Positions 1 through 7,727 of a DNA stretch of 8,597 nt are shown here, piece after piece. The stretch lies in assembly GCA_025455445.1 (NCBI GenBank), contig JALOMN010000114.1:1-8597 (forward strand), read 5' to 3'. Below the pieces are notes generated by a model that saw nothing but the letters and a program-made list of their open reading frames with translations, was not told the origin of the DNA and did no database searches. Within the stretch, counting starts at the first letter, position 1, and each line of letters opens with the position of its first letter. The position numbers were made by a program, and so were the translations under genes. This DNA is from Cyclobacteriaceae bacterium (GTDB lineage: Bacteria > Bacteroidota > Bacteroidia > Cytophagales > Cyclobacteriaceae).

Positions 1-1
1 T

Positions 2-700
2 GGCTGCCGCGCATTGAATATTCCTATACATCAATCACCGGAAGAGCTCACACAGGTGGCATACCTGGTGCTGGAAAAGAATAATTTGAAAAATGCTTAC
101 CTCAGACCTCTTGTGTATTGCGATCCCAATATGAGTTTAACGGCACCGAAAGGCGCATCGATTATGATAACTGCATGGGAATGGGGAAAATATTTGGGCG
201 ATAAATTGGTGCGTGTGTGCGTTTCATCTTTTCAGCGTCCAAATCCTAAATCAATTATTATGGAAGCAAAGGCATGCGGCCACTATGTGAATTCTATCAT
301 GGCCAGCAGTGAAGCAAAGCAACGTGGCTTTGATGAAGCGTTGATGCTTGATATGAATGGTTTTGTAGCAGAAGGGCCAGGCGCCAATTTCTTTTTTGAA
401 AAGGATGGCGTATTATACACGCCACCATCAGGAAATATTTTGCCGGGTATAACAAGACAAACTGTATTGGAAATATGTCATGAACTGGAAATGCCTGTTG
501 TTGAAAAATTTTTCCGCCCCGAAGAATTATTTGATGCTGACAGTGCTTTCTTCTGCGGCACAGCGGCTGAGATTGGCGGTATAGAATCAATCGAAGGACA
601 AAAATTTAATAAGCCCTGGAAAGAAACGATGGGGGCAATCATCCAGGAAGCATATCAGTGTATTGTATTGGATAAGAGTTATTCATATGTAATCGTTTGA
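2..700 (+). CDS. ilvE: Branched-chain-amino-acid aminotransferase IlvE, 5'-truncated by window edge
   Basis: PLP-dependent fold-type IV aminotransferase that interconverts the 2-oxo acids of Ile, Val and Leu with the amino acids, using glutamate as donor; cytoplasmic. The frame is open from base 2 (Gly-Cys-Arg-Ala-Leu-Asn...), so the TTG at 14 is an internal Leu codon, not a start. About 232 residues are visible; the family is usually about 295-310, so roughly the first 70 are missing. The PLP lysine is in EAKACGHYVNS (AAG at 269-271). EGPGANFFF (from 371) corresponds to the conserved E-G-x-G-x-N-x-F stretch, LPGIT (440-454) and CGTAAEI (from 554) contribute to cofactor-phosphate binding. It stops with TGA at 698. 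It is the first visible gene of the ilv cluster, 73 nt before ilvD. The operon promoter lies outside the window. A D-amino acid or 4-amino-4-deoxychorismate lyase paralogue is unlikely given the motifs and neighbours. Confidence 0.95.
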   Translation, partial: GCRALNIPIHQSPEELTQVAYLVLEKNNLKNAYLRPLVYCDPNMSLTAPKGASIMITAWEWGKYLGDKLVRVCVSSFQRPNPKSIIMEAKACGHYVNSIMASSEAKQRGFDEALMLDMNGFVAEGPGANFFFEKDGVLYTPPSGNILPGITRQTVLEICHELEMPVVEKFFRPEELFDADSAFFCGTAAEIGGIESIEGQKFNKPWKETMGAIIQEAYQCIVLDKSYSYVIV

Positions 701-709
701 TTCCGGATG

Positions 710-747
710 CTGGATACTTGTCGCTTGATGCGAGAACGAGTATCCAG
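710..747. repeat. Intergenic hairpin between ilvE and ilvD
   Basis: CTGGATACTTGT (710-721) pairs with ACGAGTATCCAG (736-747) over 12 positions with a single U-G wobble. Inside, CGC/GCG can add three pairs beside a small bulge. GAT (706-708) with ATC (749-751) and TCC (702-704) with GGA (754-756) extend it outward imperfectly. There is no U-run right after the stem (AATCAAGG follows), so it does not look like a classic intrinsic terminator. It could be a dispersed palindromic repeat, an mRNA stabiliser or processing site within the operon. Similar GGATACT-type palindromes seem familiar to me from Bacteroidota intergenic regions, but this is recall, not a search. Confidence 0.75.
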
Positions 748-773
748 AATCAAGGATCCATAATCTTTAAAAA

Positions 774-2453
774 ATGGAACTAAATAGATATAGCAAAACC
801 ATCACTCAGGACCCAACCTTGCCGGCATCACAAGCCATGCTTTACGGGATTGGCTTAACTGAAGAGGATTTAAAGAAGGCACAGGTAGGCGTGGTGAGCA
901 CCGGTTACGATGGCAACACGTGCAACATGCACTTGAATGCACTGGCAGGCGAAGTAAAGAAAGCGGTGTGGTCTAATGATTTGGTAGGACTTATATTTCA
1001 CAGCATTGGTGTAAGCGATGGCATTGCCAATGGCACCGAAGGGATGCGCTATTCTTTGGTAAGCCGTGAGGTGATTGCCGATTCAATTGAAACAGTTTGC
1101 AATGCTCAACACTATGATGCAGTGATCGCAGTGGTTGGCTGTGATAAGAATATGCCGGGTTCTTTGATTGCGATGGGCAGATTGAATCGCCCGGCAATTA
1201 TGGTATATGGCGGAACAATTGCCGGTGGGCACTATCATGGAAAAGAGTTAAATATAATCTCTGCATTCGAGGCGTTGGGTGAGAAAATTCAGGGCAAACT
1301 TTCCGAAGAAGATTACAAAGGCATCATACAAAATTCATGTCCGGGTGCGGGTGCATGTGGTGGCATGTATACGGCAAACACGATGGCCTCTGCAATTGAA
1401 GCACTGGGTATGGCATTGCCTTATTCCTCTTCCAATCCAGCATTGAGTCCGGAGAAATCTGCTGAGTGTGAAGAGGCCGGTAAGGCGATTCGCATATTAC
1501 TTGAGAAAGATCTTAAGCCCCGCGACATCATGACATTCAACGCATTTGAAAATGCGATTACGATTGTGATGGCATTGGGCGGTTCTACCAATGCTGTGTT
1601 ACACTTAATCGCCATGGCGAAAAGCGTAGGCATAAGAATTACACAAGATGATTTTCAGCGGATCTCTGATAAAACACCTTTGCTGGCCGACTTAAAACCA
1701 AGTGGTAAATATTTGATGGATGCGCTTCATAAAATCGGTGGCGTGCCTTCGGTAATTAAGTACCTTATCAGCACGGGTTATATGCATGGTGATTGTATTA
1801 CGGTTACCGGAAAGACACTCGCTGAAAATGTAGCCACAGCAAAAGATCTGAACTTCGAAAGTCAGGATATTATCGTTCCTATTGATAAGCCAATTAAGAA
1901 GACAGGACACTTGCAGATTCTGTATGGAAACCTGGCTGAAAAAGGTTCGGTAGCCAAAATCACAGGAAAAGAAGGCGAGCGGTTTAAAGGCACTGCCCGA
2001 GTATTTAATGGCGAGTTTGAATTAGTAGACGGAATCAAAACGGGAAGAATAAAAGAAGGCGATGTAGTAGTAATCCGTTATGTCGGTCCTAAGGGTGCTC
2101 CCGGAATGCCTGAGATGCTCAAACCAACCAGTTTAATTATGGGCTCCGGTCTTGGCAAGAGCGTAGCATTGATTACCGATGGTCGTTTCAGTGGGGGCTC
2201 ACACGGATTTGTGATTGGCCACATCACCCCCGAAGCATTCGATGGGGGACTGCTTTCACTCGTAGAGGATGGTGATTGGATTGAAATAGATGTTAAGAAA
2301 CATCAGATCAATTTATTGGTCGATGAAAAAACCTTAGCGATCAGAAGGTCGCATTATAAGGCTCCACAGTTGCGCGCAACCAGTGGTGTTTTATATAAAT
2401 ATGCTAAACAAGTAAAAACAGCTGCCGATGGATGCGTTACTGACGAAGACTGA
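774..2453 (+). CDS. ilvD: Dihydroxy-acid dehydratase IlvD
   Basis: Dehydrates 2,3-dihydroxy-isovalerate and 2,3-dihydroxy-3-methylvalerate to the 2-oxo acids of Val and Ile; an Fe-S enzyme of the cytoplasm. At 559 residues it is full length for the family (about 550-570). Three cluster cysteines are visible: C50 in NTCNMH, C123 in GCDKNMPG and C195 in [15 protein letters not shown], the pattern of [2Fe-2S] DHADs. D124-K125 give the Mg-binding Asp and the lysine that is carbamylated in characterised members. DGRFSGG (469-475) carries the proposed catalytic Ser473, followed by IGHITPEA. The ATG at 774 is preceded by an A/T-rich stretch (CTTTAAAAA) without a Shine-Dalgarno. The 3' end overlaps the ilvB start by 26 nt, implying co-transcription and probable translational coupling. 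The related 6-phosphogluconate dehydratase (Edd) and sugar-acid dehydratases are excluded by the Bacteroidota-IlvD-like sequence and the operon context. Confidence 0.97.
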   Translation: MELNRYSKTITQDPTLPASQAMLYGIGLTEEDLKKAQVGVVSTGYDGNTCNMHLNALAGEVKKAVWSNDLVGLIFHSIGVSDGIANGTEGMRYSLVSREVIADSIETVCNAQHYDAVIAVVGCDKNMPGSLIAMGRLNRPAIMVYGGTIAGGHYHGKELNIISAFEALGEKIQGKLSEEDYKGIIQNSCPGAGACGGMYTANTMASAIEALGMALPYSSSNPALSPEKSAECEEAGKAIRILLEKDLKPRDIMTFNAFENAITIVMALGGSTNAVLHLIAMAKSVGIRITQDDFQRISDKTPLLADLKPSGKYLMDALHKIGGVPSVIKYLISTGYMHGDCITVTGKTLAENVATAKDLNFESQDIIVPIDKPIKKTGHLQILYGNLAEKGSVAKITGKEGERFKGTARVFNGEFELVDGIKTGRIKEGDVVVIRYVGPKGAPGMPEMLKPTSLIMGSGLGKSVALITDGRFSGGSHGFVIGHITPEAFDGGLLSLVEDGDWIEIDVKKHQINLLVDEKTLAIRRSHYKAPQLRATSGVLYKYAKQVKTAADGCVTDED

Positions 2454-4096
2454 AGAAAAAACAGCATTGACTGAAAAACAAACCATTTCAGGATCGGAAG
2501 CATTATTAAAATGCCTGGTTGCTGAAAACGTAAGAACCATTTTTGGATATCCGGGTGGTGCGATCATGCCGGTGTATGATGCACTTTATGGCTATGCCGA
2601 CAAGTTGGATCATATACTGGTGCGCCATGAGCAGGGTGCCATCCATGCAGCTCAGGGTTTTGCCAGAGTTTCAGGCAAGCCGGGAGTGGTGTTTGCAACT
2701 TCAGGTCCGGGGGCAACCAATTTAATAACAGGCTTAGCCGATGCATTGATAGATTCAACGCCTCTTGTGTGTATCACCGGTCAGGTGTTTGCGCATTTGT
2801 TAGGCACCGATTGCCGGGGCAGTAGCAAAAGCATTTCACATTGCAACAACAGGAAGACCCGGTCCGGTGCTTATCGACATCACCAAGAATGCGCAAAACG
2901 AAATGTTCGAATTTGATGAATACAAAAAGTGTACATCCATCCGAACCTATAAACCCAAACCGCAACTTCAAATCAGCCAGGTTGAAGCGGCAGCAGAATT
3001 GATTAATAATGCAAAGCGTCCATATATTTTAGCGGGTCAGGGAATATTGCTTTCCAACGCATCCAATGAGTTGAAAGCATTTTCTGAGAAGACCGGAATT
3101 CCGGTGGCAAGCACGTTGCTGGGGTTAGGTGCCTTTCCTACAGACCATCCCAATTATGTCGGCTACCTGGGCATGCATGGAAATTATGGCCCCAATGTAA
3201 ATACAAATCAGTGCGATGTGTTGATTGCCATTGGCATGCGCTTCGATGATCGTGTTACAGGCAATGTGAGTAAGTATGCCAAACAGGCAAAAGTGATACA
3301 CATTGAAATTGATCGTGCCGAAATAAATAAAATCATTAAAGCAGATGTAGCGGTGCATGCCGATGCCAAAGAAGCATTGGAAGCACTGACTAAAAAGGTG
3401 AATCCCGGTAATCACAATGATTGGATGGAAAGTTTTCGCTCCTTAAACAGAGAGGAATATGAAAAAGTGATTCATCCTGAAATGAATTCAACAGGCGAGA
3501 TAAAAATGGCCGAGGTGATCATGCACTTATCAAAGCAAACAAATGGTGAAGCGATCATGGTAACCGATGTAGGCCAGCATCAGATGATTGCATCGCGTTA
3601 TTATGAGTTTAAAAATCCCCGCACCAATGTTACTTCGGGTGGAGCAGGCACCATGGGCTTTGCATTGCCTGCTGCCATGGGAGCCAAGCTTGCGATACCA
3701 CAACAACAAGTAGTGGCAGTGATTGGCGATGGAGGTTATCAGATGACCGTGCAGGAACTAGGCACCATTATGCAGTACAAAATTCCGGTGAAGATAATGG
3801 TGTTGAATAATAATTTTTTAGGAATGGTTCGTCAGTGGCAGCAACTATTTCACAGCAGACGTTATTCTTTTACCGAAATGCAAAACCCTGATTTTGTGAA
3901 ACTCGCTCAGGCATATTCAATACCAGCAAGAAAAGTTGTGAATCGTGAAGATCTGGATGCAGCCATGCGCGAAATGCTGGAGGCAACAACACCTTACTTT
4001 TTAGAAGTGGTGGTGGGCAAAGAGGACAACGTGTTCCCAATGGTACCTGCCGGTGCAGGCGTTTCAGAAGTGTTGTTAGAGATTCCTAAGAAGTAA
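2428..4096 (+). pseudogene. ilvB: Acetohydroxyacid synthase large subunit IlvB, disrupted by internal deletion and frameshift
   Basis: ThDP/FAD/Mg enzyme condensing pyruvate with pyruvate or 2-oxobutanoate, the first common step to Val, Leu and Ile. From ATG 2428 the frame gives a normal N-terminus: [15 protein letters not shown], the ThDP-activating Glu68 in [13 protein letters not shown], then [13 protein letters not shown] ending at 2811. There the match stops. It resumes one frame over at 2810 ([20 protein letters not shown]) and continues undisturbed to TAA 4096, with FAD-region [10 protein letters not shown] (3233-3262) and the ThDP motif from GDGG (3725) to LNNN. Compared with homologues, the AFQE...VTKW... 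segment (about 26 residues) is absent, an apparent loss of about 80 nt. That segment includes active-site residues, so frameshift suppression alone would not restore the enzyme. In the first frame translation reads 34 aberrant residues and stops at 2914-2916. The rest looks well preserved, so the lesion is either recent or an assembly/sequencing artefact. The start overlaps ilvD; ilvN follows after 2 nt. Confidence 0.9.
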
Positions 4097-4098
4097 AT

Positions 4099-4389
4099 AT
4101 GAAACAGGATTTTACAGTAGAGCTTACTGCCGATAATAATTTTTCTGTATTGAACAGGATCATTAATATTTTAAATCGCAGAAGAGTGCGCATCAAAAAA
4201 ATGATGGTGCATGAAAACGAAAATGATATTCGCAGAGGTGGATTAATCATGTTATTATTCACTTCCCCAGACCTCATGGAAAAAGTAGTTGCCCAACTTG
4301 AAAAACTGATTGAGGTGGATAGTGTAAATGTCTATCAGGGCAACAGCGAATATTTTGAACTCAGCGAAAAAATTGTAGACGTAGATTAA
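4099..4389 (+). CDS. ilvN: Acetohydroxyacid synthase small (regulatory) subunit, ACT-domain only
   Basis: Expected to bind the large subunit, raise its activity and, in most families, mediate feedback inhibition by valine. It has 96 residues, the size of E. coli IlvN (96) and IlvM (87). It lacks the C-terminal domain of the longer (about 160-180 residue) IlvH-type subunits common in bacteria. Residues 5-75 fit a single beta-alpha-beta-beta-alpha-beta ACT domain (FTVELTADNNFSVLNRIINI, then GGLIMLLF and LEKLIEVDSVNVY). By eye alignment to IlvH, the effector-loop Gly14 is Ser and Asn29 is Arg, while Asn11 is kept. The position 2 nt after ilvB and before ilvC is the main support for the assignment, since ACT domains alone are widespread. 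ATG follows TAAAT directly, so initiation probably depends on coupling with ilvB; the broken ilvB frame still reaches this site in its second half only. Confidence 0.85.
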   Translation: MKQDFTVELTADNNFSVLNRIINILNRRRVRIKKMMVHENENDIRRGGLIMLLFTSPDLMEKVVAQLEKLIEVDSVNVYQGNSEYFELSEKIVDVD

Positions 4390-4443
4390 TTGATACCGAT
4401 AAGTAACCAACAATTATAAACTAATAACTAACAACAAATTAAT

Positions 4444-5514
4444 ATGGCAAAGATCAATTTCGGAGGAGTGTGGGAAGAAGTGGTAACCCGCGAAGAGTTC
4501 CCGATGGAAAAAGCACTCGAGGTATTAAAGAATGAAACCATTGCAATAATTGGATATGGCGTGCAAGGACCTGCTCAGGCATTGAACCTGCGCGACAACG
4601 GTTTTAAAGTAATTGTTGGTCAGCGAAAAGGATCAAAAACCTGGGATAAAGCCATAGAACATGGATGGGTTCCGGGTGAAACATTGTTCGATATCGAAGA
4701 AGCTGCGAAGCGCGGCACCGTGATTGAGTTTCTGCTTTCTGATGCAGGGCAGATTGCATTGTGGCCAACCATTAAACCTTTCCTAACTGCTGGCAAGACA
4801 TTATATTTTTCTCACGGATTTGGAATTACTTTCAAAGAACAAACAGGAATAGTGCCTCCTCCGGATATTGATGTGGTACTGGCTGCGCCTAAAGGATCCG
4901 GAACTTCCGTACGCAGATTGTTCCTTCAGGGTAAAGGTATTAATTCAAGTTATGCAGTATTTCAGGATGCAACCGGAAAGGCAACGCAAAAGGCCATTGC
5001 ATTAGGCATTGGTGTAGGTTCTGGTTATTTATTCCAGACTGATTTCAAAAAAGAAGTATACTCTGATCTTACTGGTGAGCGCGGTACGCTTATGGGCGCT
5101 ATTGCCGGAATATTTGAAGCACAGTATGAAGTGCTGCGCTCAAAAGGTCACACACCATCTGAAGCATTCAATGAAACGGTAGAAGAACTAACCCAATCAT
5201 TAATGCCTTTGGTGGCTGAGAATGGTATGGATTGGATGTATGCAAACTGTTCTACCACCGCTCAGCGCGGTGCGTTGGATTGGAAAAAGAAATTCAAAGC
5301 AGCTACGCTTCCTGTATTTAAAGAATTATATGAAAGTGTAGAGTCAGGTGCAGAAGCAAAGCGCACTATCGACACGTGCAGTAAGCCTGATTACCGCGAA
5401 AAACTTGCGGAGGAATTAAAGGAAGTTCGCGAAAGCGAATTATGGCAGGCCGGAGCAGCTGTTCGCCAGTTGCGCCCAGAGAAGAACCAGGTGGAGGCTA
5501 GCATGATAAACTAA
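4444..5514 (+). CDS. ilvC: Ketol-acid reductoisomerase IlvC
   Basis: NADPH-dependent isomeroreductase turning acetolactate and acetohydroxybutyrate into the dihydroxy acids used by IlvD. At 356 residues it is a short-form (class I-like) KARI, slightly longer than the common 330-340. The N-terminal Rossmann motif is GYGVQG (37-42). GQRKGSKTW (59-67) follows the second strand, and its Arg61, Lys62 and Ser64 fit 2'-phosphate binding, so NADPH preference is inferred. YFSHGFG (121-127) holds the conserved His124, and SDLTGERGTLMG (207-218) carries Asp208 and Glu212, the Mg ligands. NGMDWMYANCSTTAQRGAL lies in the knotted C-terminal helical domain. It ends with a short tail after QLRPEK. It sits 54 nt after ilvN; the gap (TTGATACC...AACAACAAATTAAT) is A-rich with no hairpin that I can find and no Shine-Dalgarno. 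Assignment is secure. Confidence 0.97.
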   Translation: MAKINFGGVWEEVVTREEFPMEKALEVLKNETIAIIGYGVQGPAQALNLRDNGFKVIVGQRKGSKTWDKAIEHGWVPGETLFDIEEAAKRGTVIEFLLSDAGQIALWPTIKPFLTAGKTLYFSHGFGITFKEQTGIVPPPDIDVVLAAPKGSGTSVRRLFLQGKGINSSYAVFQDATGKATQKAIALGIGVGSGYLFQTDFKKEVYSDLTGERGTLMGAIAGIFEAQYEVLRSKGHTPSEAFNETVEELTQSLMPLVAENGMDWMYANCSTTAQRGALDWKKKFKAATLPVFKELYESVESGAEAKRTIDTCSKPDYREKLAEELKEVRESELWQAGAAVRQLRPEKNQVEASMIN

Positions 5515-5526
5515 GACTAATGAATC

Positions 5527-5577
5527 AAGACATAAGTAGCAAGTGAAGGACTCAATTCATCTTGCTACTTATGTCTT
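5527..5577. repeat. Perfect 17-bp inverted repeat (strong hairpin) between ilvC and ilvA
   Basis: AAGACATAAGTAGCAAG (5527-5543) is the exact reverse complement of CTTGCTACTTATGTCTT (5561-5577). TGAA (5544-5547) and TTCA (5556-5559) add four more pairs past one bulged T, leaving an 8-nt loop (GGACTCAA). The stem is followed by ACGTCTTTTATTTC, a broken U-rich run, and ilvA starts only 15 nt after it. It may therefore act as a partial terminator or attenuator lowering ilvA expression, as an mRNA processing or stability element, or as a copy of a dispersed intergenic palindrome. The length and perfection of the stem far exceed chance. Confidence 0.85.
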
Positions 5578-5592
5578 ACGTCTTTTATTTCA

Positions 5593-6843
5593 ATGAAAAC
5601 GAATACACTACTAAATCTGGATATAAACGCAGCCCATGAGGTATTAAAGTCCGTGGTTCTTAAAACTCCTTTGCAGTTTAGTCGCAAGCTATCTGAAAAG
5701 TTTGGAGCCGAGATTTTTTTAAAGCGTGAAGATTTACAGGTAGTCCGTTCCTATAAATTGCGCGGTGCGTACAATTTAATCAGTAGTTTAAATGAATCTC
5801 AGCGCCAGCGCGGAGTAGTTTGTGCCAGTGCAGGAAATCATGCACAGGGTGTAGCGTTTTCTTGTAAGCAACTTCATATTAAAGGAGTGATTTATATGCC
5901 GGCCATTACGCCCAAGCAGAAGATCAACCAGGTGAAAATGTTTGGTGGCAGCAATATTGAGATTGTATTGATTGGCGATACATTTGATGAATGCCAGACA
6001 CATGCGTTGGAGTTTACCACGTCTAATGATATGGTGTTCATCCCTCCTTTTGATCATGTTAAAGTGATGGAAGGCCAGGGTACTGTAGCTAAAGAAATTC
6101 TCGAGGAGCAATCAAATATCGATTACGTGTTCGTGCCGATTGGTGGCGGTGGATTATGTGCAGGCATGGGTAGTTATTTTCACACTTACTCTCCTCATAC
6201 TAAAATGATAGGAGTCGAGCCAACGGGTGCGCCTTCTATGAAAGAGGCATTGAAAGCTGGCAAGCCGGTAGTACTTGAAAAGATTCAGCGTTTTGTGGAT
6301 GGTGCTTCGGTGAAGAAAGTCGGTGACCTTACTTTTGAAATCTGTAAAGATGTGATTTCTGATATGTTGCTGGTGCCAGAAGGAAAAGTGAGTTCAACCA
6401 TACTTCAATTATATAATGAAGATGCCATCGTTGCAGAGCCTGCCGGTGCATTATCAATAGCGGCACTTGACCAGTATGCACTTTACATCAAAGGAAAGAA
6501 AGTGGTGTGTATTGTAAGCGGTGGTAATAATGACATCGATCGCATGCAGGAAATTAAAGAGCGCTCTTTGTTGTATGAAGGACTGAAGCATTACTTTATC
6601 GTGCGGTTTGCACAAAGGCCAGGTGCGTTGAAGGAATTTGTAAATCATATTCTCGGTCCTACGGATGACATCGTTCGTTTTGAATTTATTCAAAAGCATA
6701 ATAAGGAATCAGGTCCGGCATTAATTGGCATTGAAGTTAAGTTACCCGAAGATTTTGACTTGCTGATTGATCGTATGAATGAATATAAACTCAATTATAC
6801 ACTCGTGAATCAAAACGAGAATTTGTTCGAATACCTGGTGTAA
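5593..6843 (+). CDS. ilvA: Threonine dehydratase (deaminase), biosynthetic type with C-terminal regulatory domain
   Basis: PLP enzyme deaminating threonine to 2-oxobutanoate and ammonia, the committed step to isoleucine. The catalytic domain covers about residues 10-325: KREDLQVVRSYKLRGAYN contains the PLP Lys55, SAGNHAQG (79-86) is the substrate/cofactor-contacting loop, and PIGGGGLCAG (182-191) is the glycine-rich phosphate-binding loop. SGGNND (near 320) closes the fold. Residues about 335-416 (HYFIVRFAQRPGALKEF...) form a single ACT-like regulatory domain with the R-P-G-x-L signature, where isoleucine/valine control would be expected. At 416 residues it matches the short form (about 400-420), not the 514-residue two-ACT E. 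coli enzyme. The regulatory domain and the ilv neighbours argue against the catabolic TdcB type. The ATG at 5593 follows a U-rich stretch with no Shine-Dalgarno, just beyond the strong hairpin. Confidence 0.95.
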   Translation: MKTNTLLNLDINAAHEVLKSVVLKTPLQFSRKLSEKFGAEIFLKREDLQVVRSYKLRGAYNLISSLNESQRQRGVVCASAGNHAQGVAFSCKQLHIKGVIYMPAITPKQKINQVKMFGGSNIEIVLIGDTFDECQTHALEFTTSNDMVFIPPFDHVKVMEGQGTVAKEILEEQSNIDYVFVPIGGGGLCAGMGSYFHTYSPHTKMIGVEPTGAPSMKEALKAGKPVVLEKIQRFVDGASVKKVGDLTFEICKDVISDMLLVPEGKVSSTILQLYNEDAIVAEPAGALSIAALDQYALYIKGKKVVCIVSGGNNDIDRMQEIKERSLLYEGLKHYFIVRFAQRPGALKEFVNHILGPTDDIVRFEFIQKHNKESGPALIGIEVKLPEDFDLLIDRMNEYKLNYTLVNQNENLFEYLV

Positions 6844-6891
6844 TTCCAATTTTCTATTTTTCAGTTCCAATCAACCGTTTGAAATCAATCG

Positions 6892-6908
6892 TTCAGACTA
6901 ACTCTGAA
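6892..6908. promoter_or_regulatory. Small dyad in the ilvA-HAD gap, possible operator or weak hairpin
   Basis: TTCAGA and TCTGAA form perfect 6-bp arms around a CTAAC spacer. The gap of 108 nt (6844-6951) is A/T-rich and otherwise holds a TTCCAAT direct repeat (6843-6849 region and 6863-6869 region), several CAATCA-type words, and TATCTTGT (6927-6934), a near match to the Bacteroidota -7 element TAnnTTTG lying 18 nt before the ATG. No good -33 TTTG is placed about 20 nt upstream of it. The dyad could be an operator near such a promoter; chance cannot be excluded. Confidence 0.25.
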
Positions 6909-6951
6909 TTATTGCCAATCAATCATTATCTTGTGATGTAATATTAGATAT

Positions 6952-7725
6952 ATGGCACAGGGATTATTAATTGATATGGATGGTGTGGTGTATGGTGGCG
7001 ACATTATGATACCCGGAGCAGACGTATTTGTAGCGAAGCTTCTGAAAGAAAATATTCCTTTCATGTTTATGACAAACAACAGTCAGCGCACCCGGTTGGA
7101 TGCCGTGCGCAAGCTGTCGAAGTTAGGTATTAAGGTTACTGAAAACCATGTATACACCAGTGCCATGGCAACCGGAAAATTCCTTGCAAGTCAGATACCG
7201 AACGGAACGGCCTATGTGTTAGGCGAAGGCGGACTCCTTTCAAGTTTACATGAAAATGGAATTTCATTGGTCAATACCGATCCTGATTTTGTTGTGTTGG
7301 GAGAAGGTAGAAATTTTACGCTCGAGATGGTGCAGCGTGCAGTGGATATGATTTTAAACGGTGCCAAGTTTGTTACTACCAATCGCGATCCATCGCCAAA
7401 GAAAAAAGGTTGGGATAATCTGGGTATAGCTTCCACTACTGCCATGATTGAAGAGGCAACCGGCATAAAAGCATTTGTGGTAGGTAAACCCGGACCGGTA
7501 ATGATGCGATCTGCGCGCAAAGCGTTGGGGTTGGAAACTGCTGAAACCACCGTGATAGGAGACACCATGGATACGGACATTCGGGGTGGAGTGCAGATGG
7601 GCTATAAAACAATTTTAGTGTTGAGTGGCATCACAAAAAAAGAACACCTGATCCGCTACGCATACAAACCAGATTTGGTTGTAGATTCTGTGAGTGATAT
7701 CAAATTGCCATTGGCATGGTGGTAA
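6952..7725 (+). CDS. HAD-IIA (NagD-like) phosphatase, substrate unknown
   Basis: A 257-residue haloacid dehalogenase-superfamily hydrolase of subfamily IIA, cytoplasmic, with no signal peptide. All four HAD motifs are visible: I, DMDGVVYGG with nucleophile Asp8 and Asp10; II, MTNNSQ with Thr41; III, VGKPGP with Lys179; IV, GDTMDTDI with Asp204 and Asp208. The large C2-type cap lies between motifs II and III (about 65-170), typical of NagD and its eukaryotic 4-nitrophenylphosphatase relatives. Size matches E. coli NagD (about 250), a nucleotide monophosphatase in vitro. Its in vivo substrate cannot be read from sequence; other members act on glycerol-phosphate or phosphoglycolate. It lies between ilvA and leuC on the same strand, so it may be co-transcribed, but no step of the pathway needs such an enzyme. 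Metabolite repair, or simple adjacency, are both possible. The C-terminus ends LAWW just before TAA. Confidence 0.9.
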   Translation: MAQGLLIDMDGVVYGGDIMIPGADVFVAKLLKENIPFMFMTNNSQRTRLDAVRKLSKLGIKVTENHVYTSAMATGKFLASQIPNGTAYVLGEGGLLSSLHENGISLVNTDPDFVVLGEGRNFTLEMVQRAVDMILNGAKFVTTNRDPSPKKKGWDNLGIASTTAMIEEATGIKAFVVGKPGPVMMRSARKALGLETAETTVIGDTMDTDIRGGVQMGYKTILVLSGITKKEHLIRYAYKPDLVVDSVSDIKLPLAWW

Positions 7726-7727
7726 TA

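Noticed and set aside
14..700. TTG at 14 as the true start of a short IlvE
   Set aside because: The frame is open to the window edge with residues that continue the family alignment (C-R-A-L-N-I-P), and the essential N-terminal part of the fold would be missing.
3125..3415. A 96-residue reverse-strand ORF inside ilvB
   Set aside because: It is the antisense shadow of the conserved FAD-binding part of IlvB, with no recognisable domain and no start signals.
2867..4096. A separate 409-residue protein starting at 2867
   Set aside because: The start would be a GTG inside a conserved AHAS block (G-R-P-G-P-V-L-I-D). Homology continues upstream in the same frame to 2810, so this is the second half of the broken ilvB rather than an independent gene.
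4390..4443. A separate promoter or regulatory element between ilvN and ilvC
   Set aside because: The 54 nt are simply A-rich with TAACTAA-like repetition. I could find no inverted repeat and no -33/-7 pair.
7212..7580. A 122-residue reverse-strand ORF inside the HAD gene
   Set aside because: It is antisense to a well-supported gene with all catalytic motifs, has low-complexity Ser/Pro/Thr-rich content and matches no family I recognise.
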